Positions 1 to 9,418 of a DNA stretch of 64,000 bases are shown piece after piece. How positions within the stretch are numbered: the stretch's first letter is position 1; every line of letters begins with the position of its first letter. The notes under the pieces are model-generated. The model was not told the origin of the DNA and did no database searches. It saw only the letters and a list, made by a program, of their open reading frames with translations. The DNA comes from DASQZT01 sp963728965 (GTDB taxonomy: Bacteria; Acidobacteriota; Terriglobia; Bryobacterales; Bryobacteraceae): assembly GCA_963728965.1 (NCBI GenBank), contig CAVSMH010000002.1, positions 310,001-374,000 of the forward strand, read 5' to 3'. The translations under genes were made by a program, and so were the position numbers.

Positions 1-1
1 T

Positions 2-1773
2 ATTTTACCTGATGCATTCCGGTTCCGGCTTTCGGGTGAGCCGCCTGCCGTGTGGCTGCCCGCCGTGCTCGACGTGCGCGCCCGCGATGCCGGGAACCTG
101 CGGACGATTGCCCGGCTCCGCCGCGGTGTGGGCGCGGCGCAGGCGCGGTCTGCCATGGGGGCGCTGGCCGCGGAGTGGAAGCGGCGGTTTTCGTGTAGGC
201 ATGGGGCCGCATGGCGAAGACGGCGGGTATGGCATCCTCGTGGTTCCGCTTCGGGACGAATTATTCGGAGGTCCGGTCCACGGTTTATGCACTTCTGGCA
301 GCGAGCGGGCTGCTGCTCGCGCTCAGCTTCGCCTCGACCGCCCAGCTGTGGATCGGCAGGGCTGCTGCCCGCCATCGCGACGCCGCGGTGCGCCTGGCGT
401 TGGGCGCCAGGCGCACCCACCTGGCCCGCCAGTTCGTGGTGGAAGCGCTGGTCCCTACGGCCGCCGGCGCCGAGCTTGCCGTGCTCGACCAGCTCTCTGT
501 GGACGCCCGGGTCTTCGGCCTCGCCGTGCTGCTGTCCGCCGCCGCGAGCGTGCTCTTTGGACTTGTACCGCTGGGCTCGCTGCGGCAGCCGCTGCTTCAG
601 GGCCGCGCTGCCAGAGAGCGGCGGGAAGGCCGCACGCTTCGCTTCCTGATCGCCCTGCAGGTAGGGCTGGCGTGCGCCTTGCTGCCCGGGGCCCCGCTGC
701 TGGCGAAGAGCCTGGCGGCTCTCGAACGGGTGGACCCGGGGTTTCGCACCGGCGGTCTCGTTACCGCCTACGTCAGCCTTCCGGCCGGGCGCTATCCGAC
801 GCAAGCGCTGGCTGCCGCCTACTACCAGCGGCTGGAGCAAGCATTCCCCGAAATCTCGCTCACCTCGGCGCTGCCGTTGACGCTCGGGGCGGGGGGCAAT
901 CCGTTCAGCATCGAAGGTCGGCCCTACGGCGCCTCCGGCAGCGTGGCACAGTTTGCCCACGCCATGAGCGTGAGCCGCGACTATCTCGCAACCATGGGGA
1001 TTCCGCTTCTTGCGGGCCGGTCCTTCGAGGAGCGCGATTTCGCCGCCGCGTCCGCACCCGTCGCCCTGATCAACCAGACCCTCGCCGCCGGCTTTTGGCC
1101 GGGCGAATCGCCGCTCGGCAAGCGAATCCTCATGGGTGCGCCCCGGCGCGGCGCGCGCTGGATGACCATCGTAGGCGTCACCGGCGATGTCCGCTCTTCG
1201 GCCCTGGGCCGGCCGCCCCTTCCTCAAATCTATCAGCCGTTTCCGCAGTCTCCCACACGTACGATGGCGCTGATTTTCGCGCCTCCCGGCGACCTGCGCG
1301 CGGTGGCCCGCCTCGATCCGGAGGTCCCGCCGTTCGACGTCGCGAGCATGGAGGAGCGGGTGGCTGCCTCCACGGTGCGCCCGCGCGTCCGTGCCACCGT
1401 CTTCTCGGTCTACGGAACCCTGGGCTTCCTGCTGGCCGGATTCGGAGTCTACAGCGTGGCCCTGTATGCGTCGGTCCGGCGCCGACGGGAATTTGCCGTT
1501 CGCGCCGCGCTCGGCGCCACGCCCGCGCAACTCGGTGCCGCCCTGCTTTCGGGCAGCCTACGCCCCGCCGCTGCCGGCGCCGCCGTGGGCCTGATCGCGG
1601 CGTATTGGCTGGCGGCCGGCGTGCGCGCCTTCCTGTACCAGGCCGCTCCCACCGACTGGCCGGCTTACGCCCTGACCGCGCTGCTCGCGGACGGCAGCGC
1701 TGCGCTGGCAGCCTGGCTCGGCGGCCGGCGCCTGATTTCCACCCAACCCGCGGACGTGCTGCGCAGCGAATGA
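2..1773 (+). pseudogene. ADOP-type FtsX/MacB permease, 5' cut by window edge and frameshifted
   Basis: This is the C-terminal two thirds of an FtsX-like ABC permease of the ADOP type, an inner-membrane protein. Reading starts in frame 2 with the end of the first periplasmic MacB domain (LPDAFRF, VWLPAVLDV, LRTIARL, AQARSAM, ending KRRF near nt 190). The family-typical VVPLRDELFGG then appears in frame 3 (about nt 195-265), and EVRSTVYALLAASG onward is in frame 1 to the stop at 1773. So at least two +1 shifts are present, one at the T run 188-191 and one near 266-271. After VRLALGARRTHLARQFVVEA the usual glycine/leucine-rich membrane segment seems missing (AELAVLDQLSVDARVFGL follows directly). 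The second MacB domain (GNPFSIEGRP, MGIPLLAGRSF) and the final FtsX helices look normal. No ATPase gene adjoins it. Identity is strong; whether the breaks are biological or sequencing errors is open. Confidence 0.72.
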
Positions 1774-1863
1774 GGGAGGCGGCTCGCGCGGCTCAACGGG
1801 CAGAGCCGGTCTAGCCATTCGTCTCAATAGGGTCGCTACGTACCGAGCCCGCACCCGGCCGCG

Positions 1864-2262
1864 GTGGTGAATAAACCTATATCCATAAAGCTGATGGGCG
1901 AACCCGCCGATATGATCAGCATGCAGGAACGCCGCTCAGAAGTTCGCATGATGTGCGCAGACATGATCGAGGTCTTCTGGCACGACCAGTTCGGCAAACG
2001 CCGTTCTACTACGGGACTCCTGGAGGATATCTCCCGCTCGGGGGCGTGCCTGCAACTCGAAAAACCCGTCTCGGCGGGGACCGAGATCCACTGGGAGTTC
2101 CCCAGAAAATCCTTCAGCGCGCGGGTGAAGTACTGCGTCTTCCGCGAAATCGGCTACTTCGTGGGCGTCGAGTTCGAGGCTGACTCCAAGTGGACCAAAC
2201 GAGTCTATCATCCTCAACACCTGCTCGATCTCCAACGTTTGATCGAGCGCGCCAAGAAGTAG
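1864..2262 (+). CDS. PilZ domain protein (c-di-GMP receptor-like)
   Basis: A 132-residue single-domain PilZ protein. It has the arginine-rich switch ERRSEVR (about residues 21-27), the downstream DISRSG motif (about 56-61) with the small-residue pattern of c-di-GMP binders, and a closing GYFVGVEFE strand. PilZ proteins bind cyclic di-GMP and pass the signal to motility, secretion or polysaccharide machinery. Both binding signatures are present, so ligand binding is likely, but the partner cannot be told. It stands alone between two ADOP permeases on the same strand. The start is uncertain: GTG at 1864 opens the frame, and ATG codons at 1894, 1912 and 1921 would all keep the domain. There is no clear ribosome site before 1864. 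Confidence 0.8.
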   Translation: MVNKPISIKLMGEPADMISMQERRSEVRMMCADMIEVFWHDQFGKRRSTTGLLEDISRSGACLQLEKPVSAGTEIHWEFPRKSFSARVKYCVFREIGYFVGVEFEADSKWTKRVYHPQHLLDLQRLIERAKK

Positions 2263-2367
2263 CCGGCACACTTCCCGGCTCTCCATTGCGGCTTCGCGCA
2301 CCTAACGCCGAATCGGGGAACGGCCACCTTGCGGTTTTCGTATGGCATATCGAAAGGGGGAAGCGGA

Positions 2368-4815
2368 ATGCCGTTTCTGCCCCAGGATCTGAACTTCAGC
2401 CTGATACTGCTGCGGAAGGACAAGGCGTTCCATGTCATCGCCCTGCTCACGCTGGCGTTGTGCATCGGCGCCAATTCGTCCATTTTCACCGTGCTCCACT
2501 CCGTCATCCTCCGTCCGCTGCCATTCCCCGATTCGGGCCGTCTCGTCATGCTTTATAACCGCTACCCCGGGGTGGGAGTCAACAAAGGGTCCAACGGCAT
2601 TCCGGACTACCTGGATCGGAAAAAGGAGACCGGCGTCTTCGAGGAAATCTCGCTGATTGAGTTCCCCGGCTACGACGTCGGTGTGGAGAGCTCGCCGGAG
2701 CGCGTTCCGGGCCAGCGCGTTACTCCCTCCTACTTCCGCATGCTCCGGGTGGCGCCTCTGCTCGGTCGCATCTTCAGCGAGGACGAGGCCCGTCAGGGCA
2801 ACGACAAAGTCGCCATCCTGGGATACGGTTTGTGGAAGCGGTTGTATGGCGGGCGCCGCGATGCTATGGGACAGGACATCCGGCTGAGCGGCATCCCATA
2901 CAAGATCGTCGGCGTGATGCCCGAAGGGTTCGAGTTCCTTTCCGCGGACACCCGCATCTGGGTGCCGTTCGCCTTCACTCCCGAACAGACTGCCGACGAC
3001 CGGCGGCACAGCAATAGCTGGACCATGGTCGCCCGCCTGAAACCCGGGGTGAGCCTCTCCGTGGCCCAACAGAAGATCGACAGAATCAACCGGATCAACC
3101 TCGACCGTTTCCCCAAATACCGCCAGTTGCTCATCAACGCCCGTTTCAGCACCAAGGTCGTGTACTTCCTCGATGAGCTCACGGCCGACCAGCGTCCGAT
3201 CCTTTACCTGCTCCAGGGCGCGGTGGCATTCGTTCTGCTGATCGGCTGTGTCAATGTCGCCAATCTGATGCTGGTGCGCGCCAGCGTGCGCATGAAGGAG
3301 TTCGCCATCCGGTTCAGCATGGGCGCCCGGCGCGGCCGCATCGCCCGCCAACTGGTCACCGAAGGCTTGGTGCTGGGGCTGTTGGGAGGGCTACTGGGCC
3401 TGTTGATCGGATACGGGGGAGTGCGCCTGCTCAAATATCTCGGCGCCGACGACCTGCCGCGGGCGGCCGAGATACGCATGGATGGCACCATTTTCGGGTT
3501 CACCCTGGCGGTGGCGCTGGCTACGGGTGTGCTGTTCAGCCTGGCGCCGGTGATCCACCTCATGCGGCGCAACCTGCTGGACGTTTTCCGCACGTCGGAG
3601 CGAACCGGCACGGTGGTGAAGCGCGCCCTGACGACGCGCGCGGTCCTGGTAGTGAGCCAGGTAGCGCTGGCGTTCGTTCTGCTGATCGGCGCGGGTCTCA
3701 TGACGATCAGCTTCATGCGCGCCATGAACGTGGATCCGGGCTTCCGCGCGACCAACGTCGCGACTGCGCGGATTTCGCTGCCGCGCAACCGCTATGCCGA
3801 CGAAGCGGCGCGGCGCGGGTTTCTGGAACGGCTGCTCGAGCGCACGCGGTCGCTGCCCGGGGCTACTGTCGCCGTCACCAGCCAGCTGCCCTTCGGCGGC
3901 GGCGGCAATGCGAGCGTGGTCGAAATCGTCGGCCGGCCGCTGGGCCCGGGCGAGCCGCCTCCGGTGCCCGCCTGGAACTTCGTCATGGGCGACTACTTCC
4001 GGGCGATGGGTATCCCGCTGCTGCAGGGGCGGGCGTTCCAGGCAAGCGACACGACCAGTACCGAAGCGGTCTGCATCATCGACCAGTTTCTGGCGCGCAA
4101 GTACTGGCCGGATAGCAATCCTCTGGGCGCCAGAATCGCCCGCGGAGTCACTATCGGCGGTGACAAACCGCCCATCGTGACCGTGGTGGGCGTAGTGGGC
4201 AGCGTCAAAACATCCGACGTTACCGACCAGAACCCGGTCGGGCAGATCTACTTTCCCTACCGGATGACAGGCGCCGGCAACCTCCACATTGTCCTGAGGG
4301 GCGAACATACGGACGGGCGGCTGATCGGCGCGTTGCGGGCCGAGATCGCACGACTGGACGCCGAGTTGCCGCTCTACGATGTGAAATCGATGCCGCAGCG
4401 CCTGGCCGAGGCGATGCTCTCGCGGCGCGCCCCGATGGTTTTGTGCCTGATCTTCGCGGGCCTGGCATTGCTATTGGCCGCCATCGGGCTTTATGGCGTG
4501 CTGGCCTACACGGTGACGCAGCGCACGCGCGAGTTGGGGATCCGGATGGCGCTGGGGGCGCAATCGCCGGACGTGCTGCGCATGGTGATGGGACAGGGGC
4601 TGCGCCTGGCCGCGCTAGGGCTGCTCATGGGCGCCGCCGCCGCCTTCGCGCTCACCCGCACGATGACCAGCCTGCTGTTCGAAGTCAAGCCGTCCGACCC
4701 CGCCGTATTCGTGCTGGTCTCGGTGGTGTTGGGCGTGGTCGCGCTAGCTGCCTCGGCCGCCCCGTCGCTGCGCGCCACGCGCATCGACCCGCTGCTGGCC
4801 CTGCGCCACGAATAG
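2368..4815 (+). CDS. ADOP-type FtsX/MacB ABC permease
   Basis: A complete acidobacterial duplicated orphan permease of 815 residues. The order is N-terminal helix (ALLTLALCIGANSSIFTVL), first periplasmic MacB domain, FtsX helices around residues 280-420 (GCVNVANLMLVRASVRMKE, RFSMGARRGRIARQLVTEG), a second helix-plus-MacB unit (VSQVALAFVLLIGAGLM, MGIPLLQGRAFQ), and a C-terminal FtsX block (AIGLYGVLAYTVTQRTRELG, RMALGAQ). The family couples to MacB-like ATPases in efflux or mechanotransmission; no ATPase gene is in the window, which is usual for these orphans. I place the start at ATG 2368 because a strong purine site (AAAGGGGG, 2353-2360) precedes it by 7 nt, rather than at the TTG 39 nt upstream. 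Substrate unknown. Confidence 0.9.
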   Translation: MPFLPQDLNFSLILLRKDKAFHVIALLTLALCIGANSSIFTVLHSVILRPLPFPDSGRLVMLYNRYPGVGVNKGSNGIPDYLDRKKETGVFEEISLIEFPGYDVGVESSPERVPGQRVTPSYFRMLRVAPLLGRIFSEDEARQGNDKVAILGYGLWKRLYGGRRDAMGQDIRLSGIPYKIVGVMPEGFEFLSADTRIWVPFAFTPEQTADDRRHSNSWTMVARLKPGVSLSVAQQKIDRINRINLDRFPKYRQLLINARFSTKVVYFLDELTADQRPILYLLQGAVAFVLLIGCVNVANLMLVRASVRMKEFAIRFSMGARRGRIARQLVTEGLVLGLLGGLLGLLIGYGGVRLLKYLGADDLPRAAEIRMDGTIFGFTLAVALATGVLFSLAPVIHLMRRNLLDVFRTSERTGTVVKRALTTRAVLVVSQVALAFVLLIGAGLMTISFMRAMNVDPGFRATNVATARISLPRNRYADEAARRGFLERLLERTRSLPGATVAVTSQLPFGGGGNASVVEIVGRPLGPGEPPPVPAWNFVMGDYFRAMGIPLLQGRAFQASDTTSTEAVCIIDQFLARKYWPDSNPLGARIARGVTIGGDKPPIVTVVGVVGSVKTSDVTDQNPVGQIYFPYRMTGAGNLHIVLRGEHTDGRLIGALRAEIARLDAELPLYDVKSMPQRLAEAMLSRRAPMVLCLIFAGLALLLAAIGLYGVLAYTVTQRTRELGIRMALGAQSPDVLRMVMGQGLRLAALGLLMGAAAAFALTRTMTSLLFEVKPSDPAVFVLVSVVLGVVALAASAAPSLRATRIDPLLALRHE

Positions 4816-4857
4816 GCGATCGGATCGGAACGGGCGGCAGTTTCGAGGGCGTCCCAT

Positions 4858-6027
4858 TCAGCAGGGGACGCAGGCCTTGCGGATCGCCCGTTCGAAACCC
4901 GGCAGAGAGCGCTCGAGGTCCTCCAGCGGGATGGTGATGGAGAGGCGCATGTACCCGCCACGGCCGAAGCCGGCGCCGGGTACGGCGAGGATGCCCTCCT
5001 CCTGGAGCAGGCGAATGAATGCCACGTCATCCGCGACGGGCGTCTTCGGAAACACGTAGTAGGAGCCCTGCGGCCGGGCGAGCTCGTAGCCGAAGCCGCT
5101 CAGCGCATCGCACAGCAGGTCGCGTTTTCTTTGGTAGTGCCGCACGTCAACGGTGGCATCGGGCACTTCGGCCACCACCCATTGCCAGATGGCCGGCGCG
5201 TTGATGTAGCCCAGAATGCGGTTGGCGAAGGTGCAGGCATTGCGCAGCGGCCCGGCCTCCTCGAGGTGCGGAGGGATGGCCAGGTAGCCGATGCGCTCTC
5301 CGGCAATCGCCATCGCCTTCGACCAGCTCCATGCCAACACCGAACGGCGGATCAAGGCCAGGGTTTCCGCCGGCGCGACGCCATCGAAAGTCAGCGGCCG
5401 GTAGGGCTCGTCGCTGATCACCAGCACCGGATCGCGGACCAGGCGATCCAACTCGCGCAACACTTCCGGAGCGTAAACGGCGCCGGTGGGGTTGTTGGGA
5501 GAATTCAGGATCAGCGCCTTGGTCCGCGGCGTAATAGCCGCGGCGATGCGTGCAAGGTCGGGCTGGAAGCGATCGCCCGTTTCGACTGGGACCACGCGCC
5601 CGCCGTGATTCTCGATATAGAAGCGGTACTCGGGGAAGTAGGGATTGAGTACGATGACTTCGTCGCCGGGATCGAGCAGCGACTTCAGTACGGTGTTGAT
5701 GGCACCGGCCGCGCCGCTGGTCATGATGATGCCGTCGGCGGCAAACGGCACGCCCGTCCGCTGTGCCAGGCGGGCGGCGATTTTCGCGCGCACTTCCGGG
5801 AAGCCGGCATTCGGCATATAGCCATGGCTGCGCGGACGATTGGCGGCGACCACGCTCCGCAGCGCGGCGATCACCTCTTCGGGCGGCTCGACATCGGGAT
5901 TGCCGAGCGTGAAGTCGAACACGTTGGCGGCGCCGCGCTGTTTGCGGAGTTCCAGACCGATCTCGAACATGCGGCGGATCCACGAGGCCCGCTCCATCTG
6001 CTCGGCGATCGCCCGGGAGATGCTCAT
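4858..6027 (-). CDS. Class I/II pyridoxal-phosphate aminotransferase
   Basis: A fold-type I PLP aminotransferase of 389 residues. Motifs in order: FTLGNPDVEPPEEV (N-terminal arm), TSGAAGAI (phosphate-binding turn), NPYFPEY, NSPNNPTG, SDEPYRPLTFDG (the Asp that pairs with the pyridine nitrogen) and SWSKAMAIAGERIGY with the Schiff-base Lys. This layout fits the aspartate aminotransferase-like group; the amino donor cannot be read from sequence. It is transcribed away from the ornithine cyclodeaminase-like gene with only 33 bp between starts, so both promoters overlap and the two units may be co-regulated. I place the start at ATG 6027, after a TACAAT -10-like box, because the upstream frame extension runs into the divergent gene and has no homology. 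Confidence 0.9.
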   Translation of the reverse strand: MSISRAIAEQMERASWIRRMFEIGLELRKQRGAANVFDFTLGNPDVEPPEEVIAALRSVVAANRPRSHGYMPNAGFPEVRAKIAARLAQRTGVPFAADGIIMTSGAAGAINTVLKSLLDPGDEVIVLNPYFPEYRFYIENHGGRVVPVETGDRFQPDLARIAAAITPRTKALILNSPNNPTGAVYAPEVLRELDRLVRDPVLVISDEPYRPLTFDGVAPAETLALIRRSVLAWSWSKAMAIAGERIGYLAIPPHLEEAGPLRNACTFANRILGYINAPAIWQWVVAEVPDATVDVRHYQRKRDLLCDALSGFGYELARPQGSYYVFPKTPVADDVAFIRLLQEEGILAVPGAGFGRGGYMRLSITIPLEDLERSLPGFERAIRKACVPC

Positions 6028-6033
6028 AGGGCG

Positions 6034-6039
6034 ATTGTA
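6034..6039 (-). promoter_or_regulatory. -10-like box of a leaderless aminotransferase transcript
   Basis: TACAAT on the minus strand ends 6 nt before ATG 6027. No Shine-Dalgarno sequence lies between, so transcription probably starts at or next to the start codon. No good -35 is visible. Inference from position and from the same arrangement at other genes here. Confidence 0.45.
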
Positions 6040-6060
6040 ACGTGCTACTGTTCGAAACTG

Positions 6061-6993
6061 ATGCGCATCCTCGACCTGAGCGAAATCCGCCGCGCACTCG
6101 ATTTGAGCGAGATCATCGACCGCATGCGCGACGCCCTGATCGCCCATTCCCGCGGCCAGTGCGACACGCCCATGCCGATGCACCTGGACATTCCGCCGGC
6201 CGCCGGAGAGGTACACATCAAGTCGAGCTATCGGCGCGGCGGGAAGTATTTCGCACTGAAGATCGCGACCACGTTTCCGGGGAATGTGCCGCGCGGCCTG
6301 GCGTCCGGCAACGGGATGATGCTGCTTTCGTCGGCCGAAACCGGTGCCCCGGTAGCGTTGCTTACCGATGAAGGGCACCTTACCGACGTGCGCACCGCCG
6401 CGGCGGCGGCCATGGTGGCCCGCGAACTCGGGCGCCGCGACACGGCGATCGGCATCCTGGGCACGGGGATCCAGGCGCGGCTCCAGGCGCAGATGCACGC
6501 GGAGGTACTCGACCTCGGCACCGTCTGGATATGGGGCCGGACGCCGGAGCGGCGCGAGGCCTGCTGCCGCGACCTGCGCCGGCTGCTGCTGAACACGGAG
6601 ATCCGCACCGCCCAAACTCCCGCCGAAGTGGGAAACCACGCACGCCTGATCGTCACGGCTACCGCCTCCCGCACGCCCCTGCTCGTTTCCGGCGACATCC
6701 AGCCGGGCACGCTGATTTCCGCGGTGGGCGCCGATTCGCCGGGTAAGCGGGAACTCGATCCGCAGATCCTGCGCCGCGCCGCCCTGCTGCTGGCGGATTC
6801 GCGAGCCCAGTGTGAGAAGCTGGGCGAATTGCAGCATGCCCCCGGCGAATGGAGCCGGGCCGTCGAGATCGGCGCGTATTGCCAGCGCGGCGGCAGCGCA
6901 CCTCCCGCCGGCGTGATCGTGTGCGACTTCACCGGCCTCGGCGTCGAAGACCTGTACATCGCCGAGTATTGCTACGAGAGGAGCCTCAATTGA
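6061..6993 (+). CDS. Ornithine cyclodeaminase/mu-crystallin family protein
   Basis: An NAD(P)-binding member of the ornithine cyclodeaminase/mu-crystallin family, 310 residues, cytosolic. Visible family features are the substrate region VHIKSSYRRGGKYFALKIAT, the TDEGHLTDVRTAAAAA stretch, the Rossmann glycine motif GILGTGIQARLQ (about residues 138-149), the strand/turn VWIWGRTPERRE, and the closing VCDFTGLGVEDLYIAEY. Members deaminate ornithine to proline or act as ketimine reductases, alanine dehydrogenases or opine-type enzymes, so the exact reaction is not assignable. It is first in an operon: its stop overlaps the TTG start of a PLP aminotransferase, followed by two permeases. That context suggests amino-acid breakdown or remodelling of an imported amine. 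Confidence 0.88.
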   Translation: MRILDLSEIRRALDLSEIIDRMRDALIAHSRGQCDTPMPMHLDIPPAAGEVHIKSSYRRGGKYFALKIATTFPGNVPRGLASGNGMMLLSSAETGAPVALLTDEGHLTDVRTAAAAAMVARELGRRDTAIGILGTGIQARLQAQMHAEVLDLGTVWIWGRTPERREACCRDLRRLLLNTEIRTAQTPAEVGNHARLIVTATASRTPLLVSGDIQPGTLISAVGADSPGKRELDPQILRRAALLLADSRAQCEKLGELQHAPGEWSRAVEIGAYCQRGGSAPPAGVIVCDFTGLGVEDLYIAEYCYERSLN

Positions 6994-8108
6994 AGATCGA
7001 ACAGTTCGACATGGAGCGGATGCAGTCGACGTGGGAAAACGTCGTCGAGATGGACCTCAGCGAAAGCGGCGTGCGGCCGGTGAGCTTGCGCGAACTGGCG
7101 GAAATGGGACTCGATATCGAGGCCATCCTCGATACGCCGCTGACGTACAGCCAGTCGAACGGCACCATCCCGCTGCGCGAGAGCCTCTGTGGGCTGTACC
7201 CGGGCGCCACCCCCGACCACATCGAAGTCACCAACGGCACCTCGGAGGCGAACTACCTGCTGGGGCTGGCGCTATTGCGGCCGGGGGACGAGGTAGCGTT
7301 CCAGGTCCCGAACTACATGCAGTACTGGGGTCTGCCCAAGAGCCTGGGCGCGAGGGTGAACCCGTTTCACCTGCGCATCGACCAGGACTGGGAGCCGGAC
7401 TGGGACGAATTCGAGGGCGCCGTCAACGAGCGCACCCGCCTGGTCTACATTTCGAATCCCAACAATCCCACCGGTTCGGTGCTTTCGGCGCAGGCCATGC
7501 AGCGCATCGTGGACCGATGCGAGGCCACCGGCGCCTACCTGGTGGCGGACGAGGTCTACCTGGGCGCGGAGATCTACTGCGGGCGCACGCCGAGCTTCCA
7601 CGCAATGAGCGACCGCGTCATCATTACCAGCGGGCTCTCCAAAGCCTATGGCATTCCGGGCGTGCGCATCGGCTGGATCGTGGGGCCGAAGCCGTTGATT
7701 GCGGTGTGCTGGACCCAGCACGACTACATCACCATCTGCCCCAACAAGATTTCCGACGCTGTGGCGCGCGTGGCGGTTCAACGGGAGAATCGCGAAAAGC
7801 TCTACGCCCGCACGCGCGGCATCCTCCAGCAGAACCTGCCCATCATGCGCCAGTGGGTGGCGGGCTTCGCAGGGTTCCTCACCTTCCGCGAGCCGAAAGC
7901 CGGCGCGCTGTGCCTGATGCGGTACAATTCCGAGACGCCCAGCTACGATCTCTGTGAACGGGTTCGCAAGAATCAGAGCGTGCTGATCGTGCCGGGGGCG
8001 CATCTGGGCCTGGAGGGCTTCATCCGCGTGTGGCTCGGGGGCAGGCCGGAGTTCCTGACGGAGGGTTTACGACGGATCGGCGCGGAGCTTCAGCAGGAGC
8101 GCAGGTAG
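6990..8108 (+). CDS. Class I/II PLP aminotransferase in amino-acid operon
   Basis: A second fold-type I aminotransferase, 372 residues. Motifs: EVTNGTSEANYLLGLALL (cofactor phosphate region), PNYMQYWGL, SNPNNPTGSVLS, ADEVYLGAE (pyridine-nitrogen Asp) and TSGLSKAYGIPGVRIGW with the catalytic Lys. The PGDEVAFQVPNYMQ segment and the SQSNGTIPLRESLCGLYPG start separate it from the 4858-6027 enzyme, so these are not recent duplicates. I choose TTG 6990: it overlaps the previous stop as TTGA and has a GAGAGGAG ribosome site at 6976-6982. An ATG at 7011 would lose the first seven residues. It is probably translationally coupled to the cyclodeaminase-like gene and may transaminate the same substrate. 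Substrate unknown. Confidence 0.88.
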   Translation: MKIEQFDMERMQSTWENVVEMDLSESGVRPVSLRELAEMGLDIEAILDTPLTYSQSNGTIPLRESLCGLYPGATPDHIEVTNGTSEANYLLGLALLRPGDEVAFQVPNYMQYWGLPKSLGARVNPFHLRIDQDWEPDWDEFEGAVNERTRLVYISNPNNPTGSVLSAQAMQRIVDRCEATGAYLVADEVYLGAEIYCGRTPSFHAMSDRVIITSGLSKAYGIPGVRIGWIVGPKPLIAVCWTQHDYITICPNKISDAVARVAVQRENREKLYARTRGILQQNLPIMRQWVAGFAGFLTFREPKAGALCLMRYNSETPSYDLCERVRKNQSVLIVPGAHLGLEGFIRVWLGGRPEFLTEGLRRIGAELQQERR

Positions 8109-9418
8109 GCGAACTTCGCCGCGAGCTGGGGTTGCGCGACCTGACGCTGTTTGCCATCGTCTGCATTGTCGGAACGCGCTGGATTGCGGCGGCGGCACAT
8201 GCGGGCCCCGGTTCGATTACGCTGTGGCTGCTGGCCGCGGTGCTCTTCACGGTGCCTCTCACGGTGGCCGTAGCCGCGCTGGTGGCCAAATATCCCGGGC
8301 CGGGCGGGCTGTATTTGTGGACGCGCGGCGATTTCGGCCCGTGGCATGGTTTCCTGTGCGCCTGGGTGTACTGGATGGGCATCGCCACCTGGTTTCCGAG
8401 CGCAGCCCTGTTCTACATGGGCGTGGCGGTCCGCCTCGTGGGGCTGCCGGGAGGCCGCGTGTACCTGCTGGCGGCGGCCATCACGGCCATTTGGATCGCC
8501 GTCGGCACCAATCTCGTGGGCATGAACGTGGGCAAATGGACGGAGAACATCGGCGGCACGGCCACGTGGATGGTGAGCGGCGTCTTCGTGGTGCTGGCAA
8601 CCCTGGTGTGGGTGCATCGCGGACCGGCCACGCGCCTGGATTTGGTGCCGCGGTGGAACTGGGGCACGGTGAACTTCTGGGCCACCATCGCCTATGCTAT
8701 GTCCGGAATGGAAGCGGCCGGCGCCATGGGCGCCGAGATCCGCAATCCGGAGCGGACCCTGCCGCGCGCCGGTTGGCTGGCTTCCGGGCTGGTCACCCTG
8801 TTCTATGGGGCCAGCACGGCGGCCCTGCTGGTGTTGCTGCCGCCGGGGCGGATCAGCGATCTGGGCGGGCTCACCGAAGCCGGCAATGAGGCCGCTCACG
8901 CACTCGGCGCGGGCTGGCTGGCGCCGATGGTCGCATTTCTCGTGGTGGCCAGCGGCATGGGCCAACTGGGCGGATTGGGGACTTCGGTTTCCCGCCTGCC
9001 GTTTGCCGCGGCGGCGGACGGCCTGCTGCCGAAAGCCTTCGCCGCCGTGCACCCACGCTGGCAAACGCCCCACGTCTGCATCCTGGCGCTGTGCCTGGTG
9101 GCGACCTTCCTGCTGATCGTCATGCAACTCGGCGACACCATCCAGGCCGCTTACCAGGCGCTGGTCTCGCTGACGGTGATTACCGGCTTCCTGCCCTATC
9201 TCTACTTGTTTGCGAGCTGCTGGAGGGCCCGCCACCGAATCAGCGCGGTATCGGGCGGGACGGTGACAGTGATGGCGATTCTCTGCTCGGTGATCCCGAC
9301 CGGCGACATCGCCAACGTATGGCTCTTCGAAGGCAAGCTGGCCGCCGGCACCATCGCGGTAATCGGGTCTGCTTGGCTTGTATATCGCCGGCGCGCAATA
9401 ATCAAGGTTTATCCATGA
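8030..9418 (+). CDS. APC-superfamily amino acid permease
   Basis: An inner-membrane amino acid permease with about 12 hydrophobic segments. The first begins at LRDLTLFAIVCIVGTRWIA, with the helix-1 break expected for APC transporters; later markers are VAKYPGPGGLYLWTRGDFGPWHGF and YAMSGMEAAGAMGAEIRNPERTLPRA. Length is about 462 residues from GTG 8030, which overlaps the aminotransferase by 79 bp. The conserved part starts at ELRRELGLRDL, so a later non-ATG start (for example CTG 8126 or TTG 8132, after AGGAG at 8095-8099) is possible; the start is the weak point of this call. The stop overlaps the next permease start as ATGA. Likely imports the amino acid used by the upstream enzymes. Confidence 0.83.
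   Translation: MARGQAGVPDGGFTTDRRGASAGAQVGELRRELGLRDLTLFAIVCIVGTRWIAAAAHAGPGSITLWLLAAVLFTVPLTVAVAALVAKYPGPGGLYLWTRGDFGPWHGFLCAWVYWMGIATWFPSAALFYMGVAVRLVGLPGGRVYLLAAAITAIWIAVGTNLVGMNVGKWTENIGGTATWMVSGVFVVLATLVWVHRGPATRLDLVPRWNWGTVNFWATIAYAMSGMEAAGAMGAEIRNPERTLPRAGWLASGLVTLFYGASTAALLVLLPPGRISDLGGLTEAGNEAAHALGAGWLAPMVAFLVVASGMGQLGGLGTSVSRLPFAAAADGLLPKAFAAVHPRWQTPHVCILALCLVATFLLIVMQLGDTIQAAYQALVSLTVITGFLPYLYLFASCWRARHRISAVSGGTVTVMAILCSVIPTGDIANVWLFEGKLAAGTIAVIGSAWLVYRRRAIIKVYP

Noticed and set aside
12..1814. 600-residue open frame overlapping the first permease
   Set aside because: Arg/Ala/Pro/Gly-rich shadow frame; only its stretch around nt 195-265 (VVPLRDELFGG) belongs to the permease, which explains one of the frameshifts.
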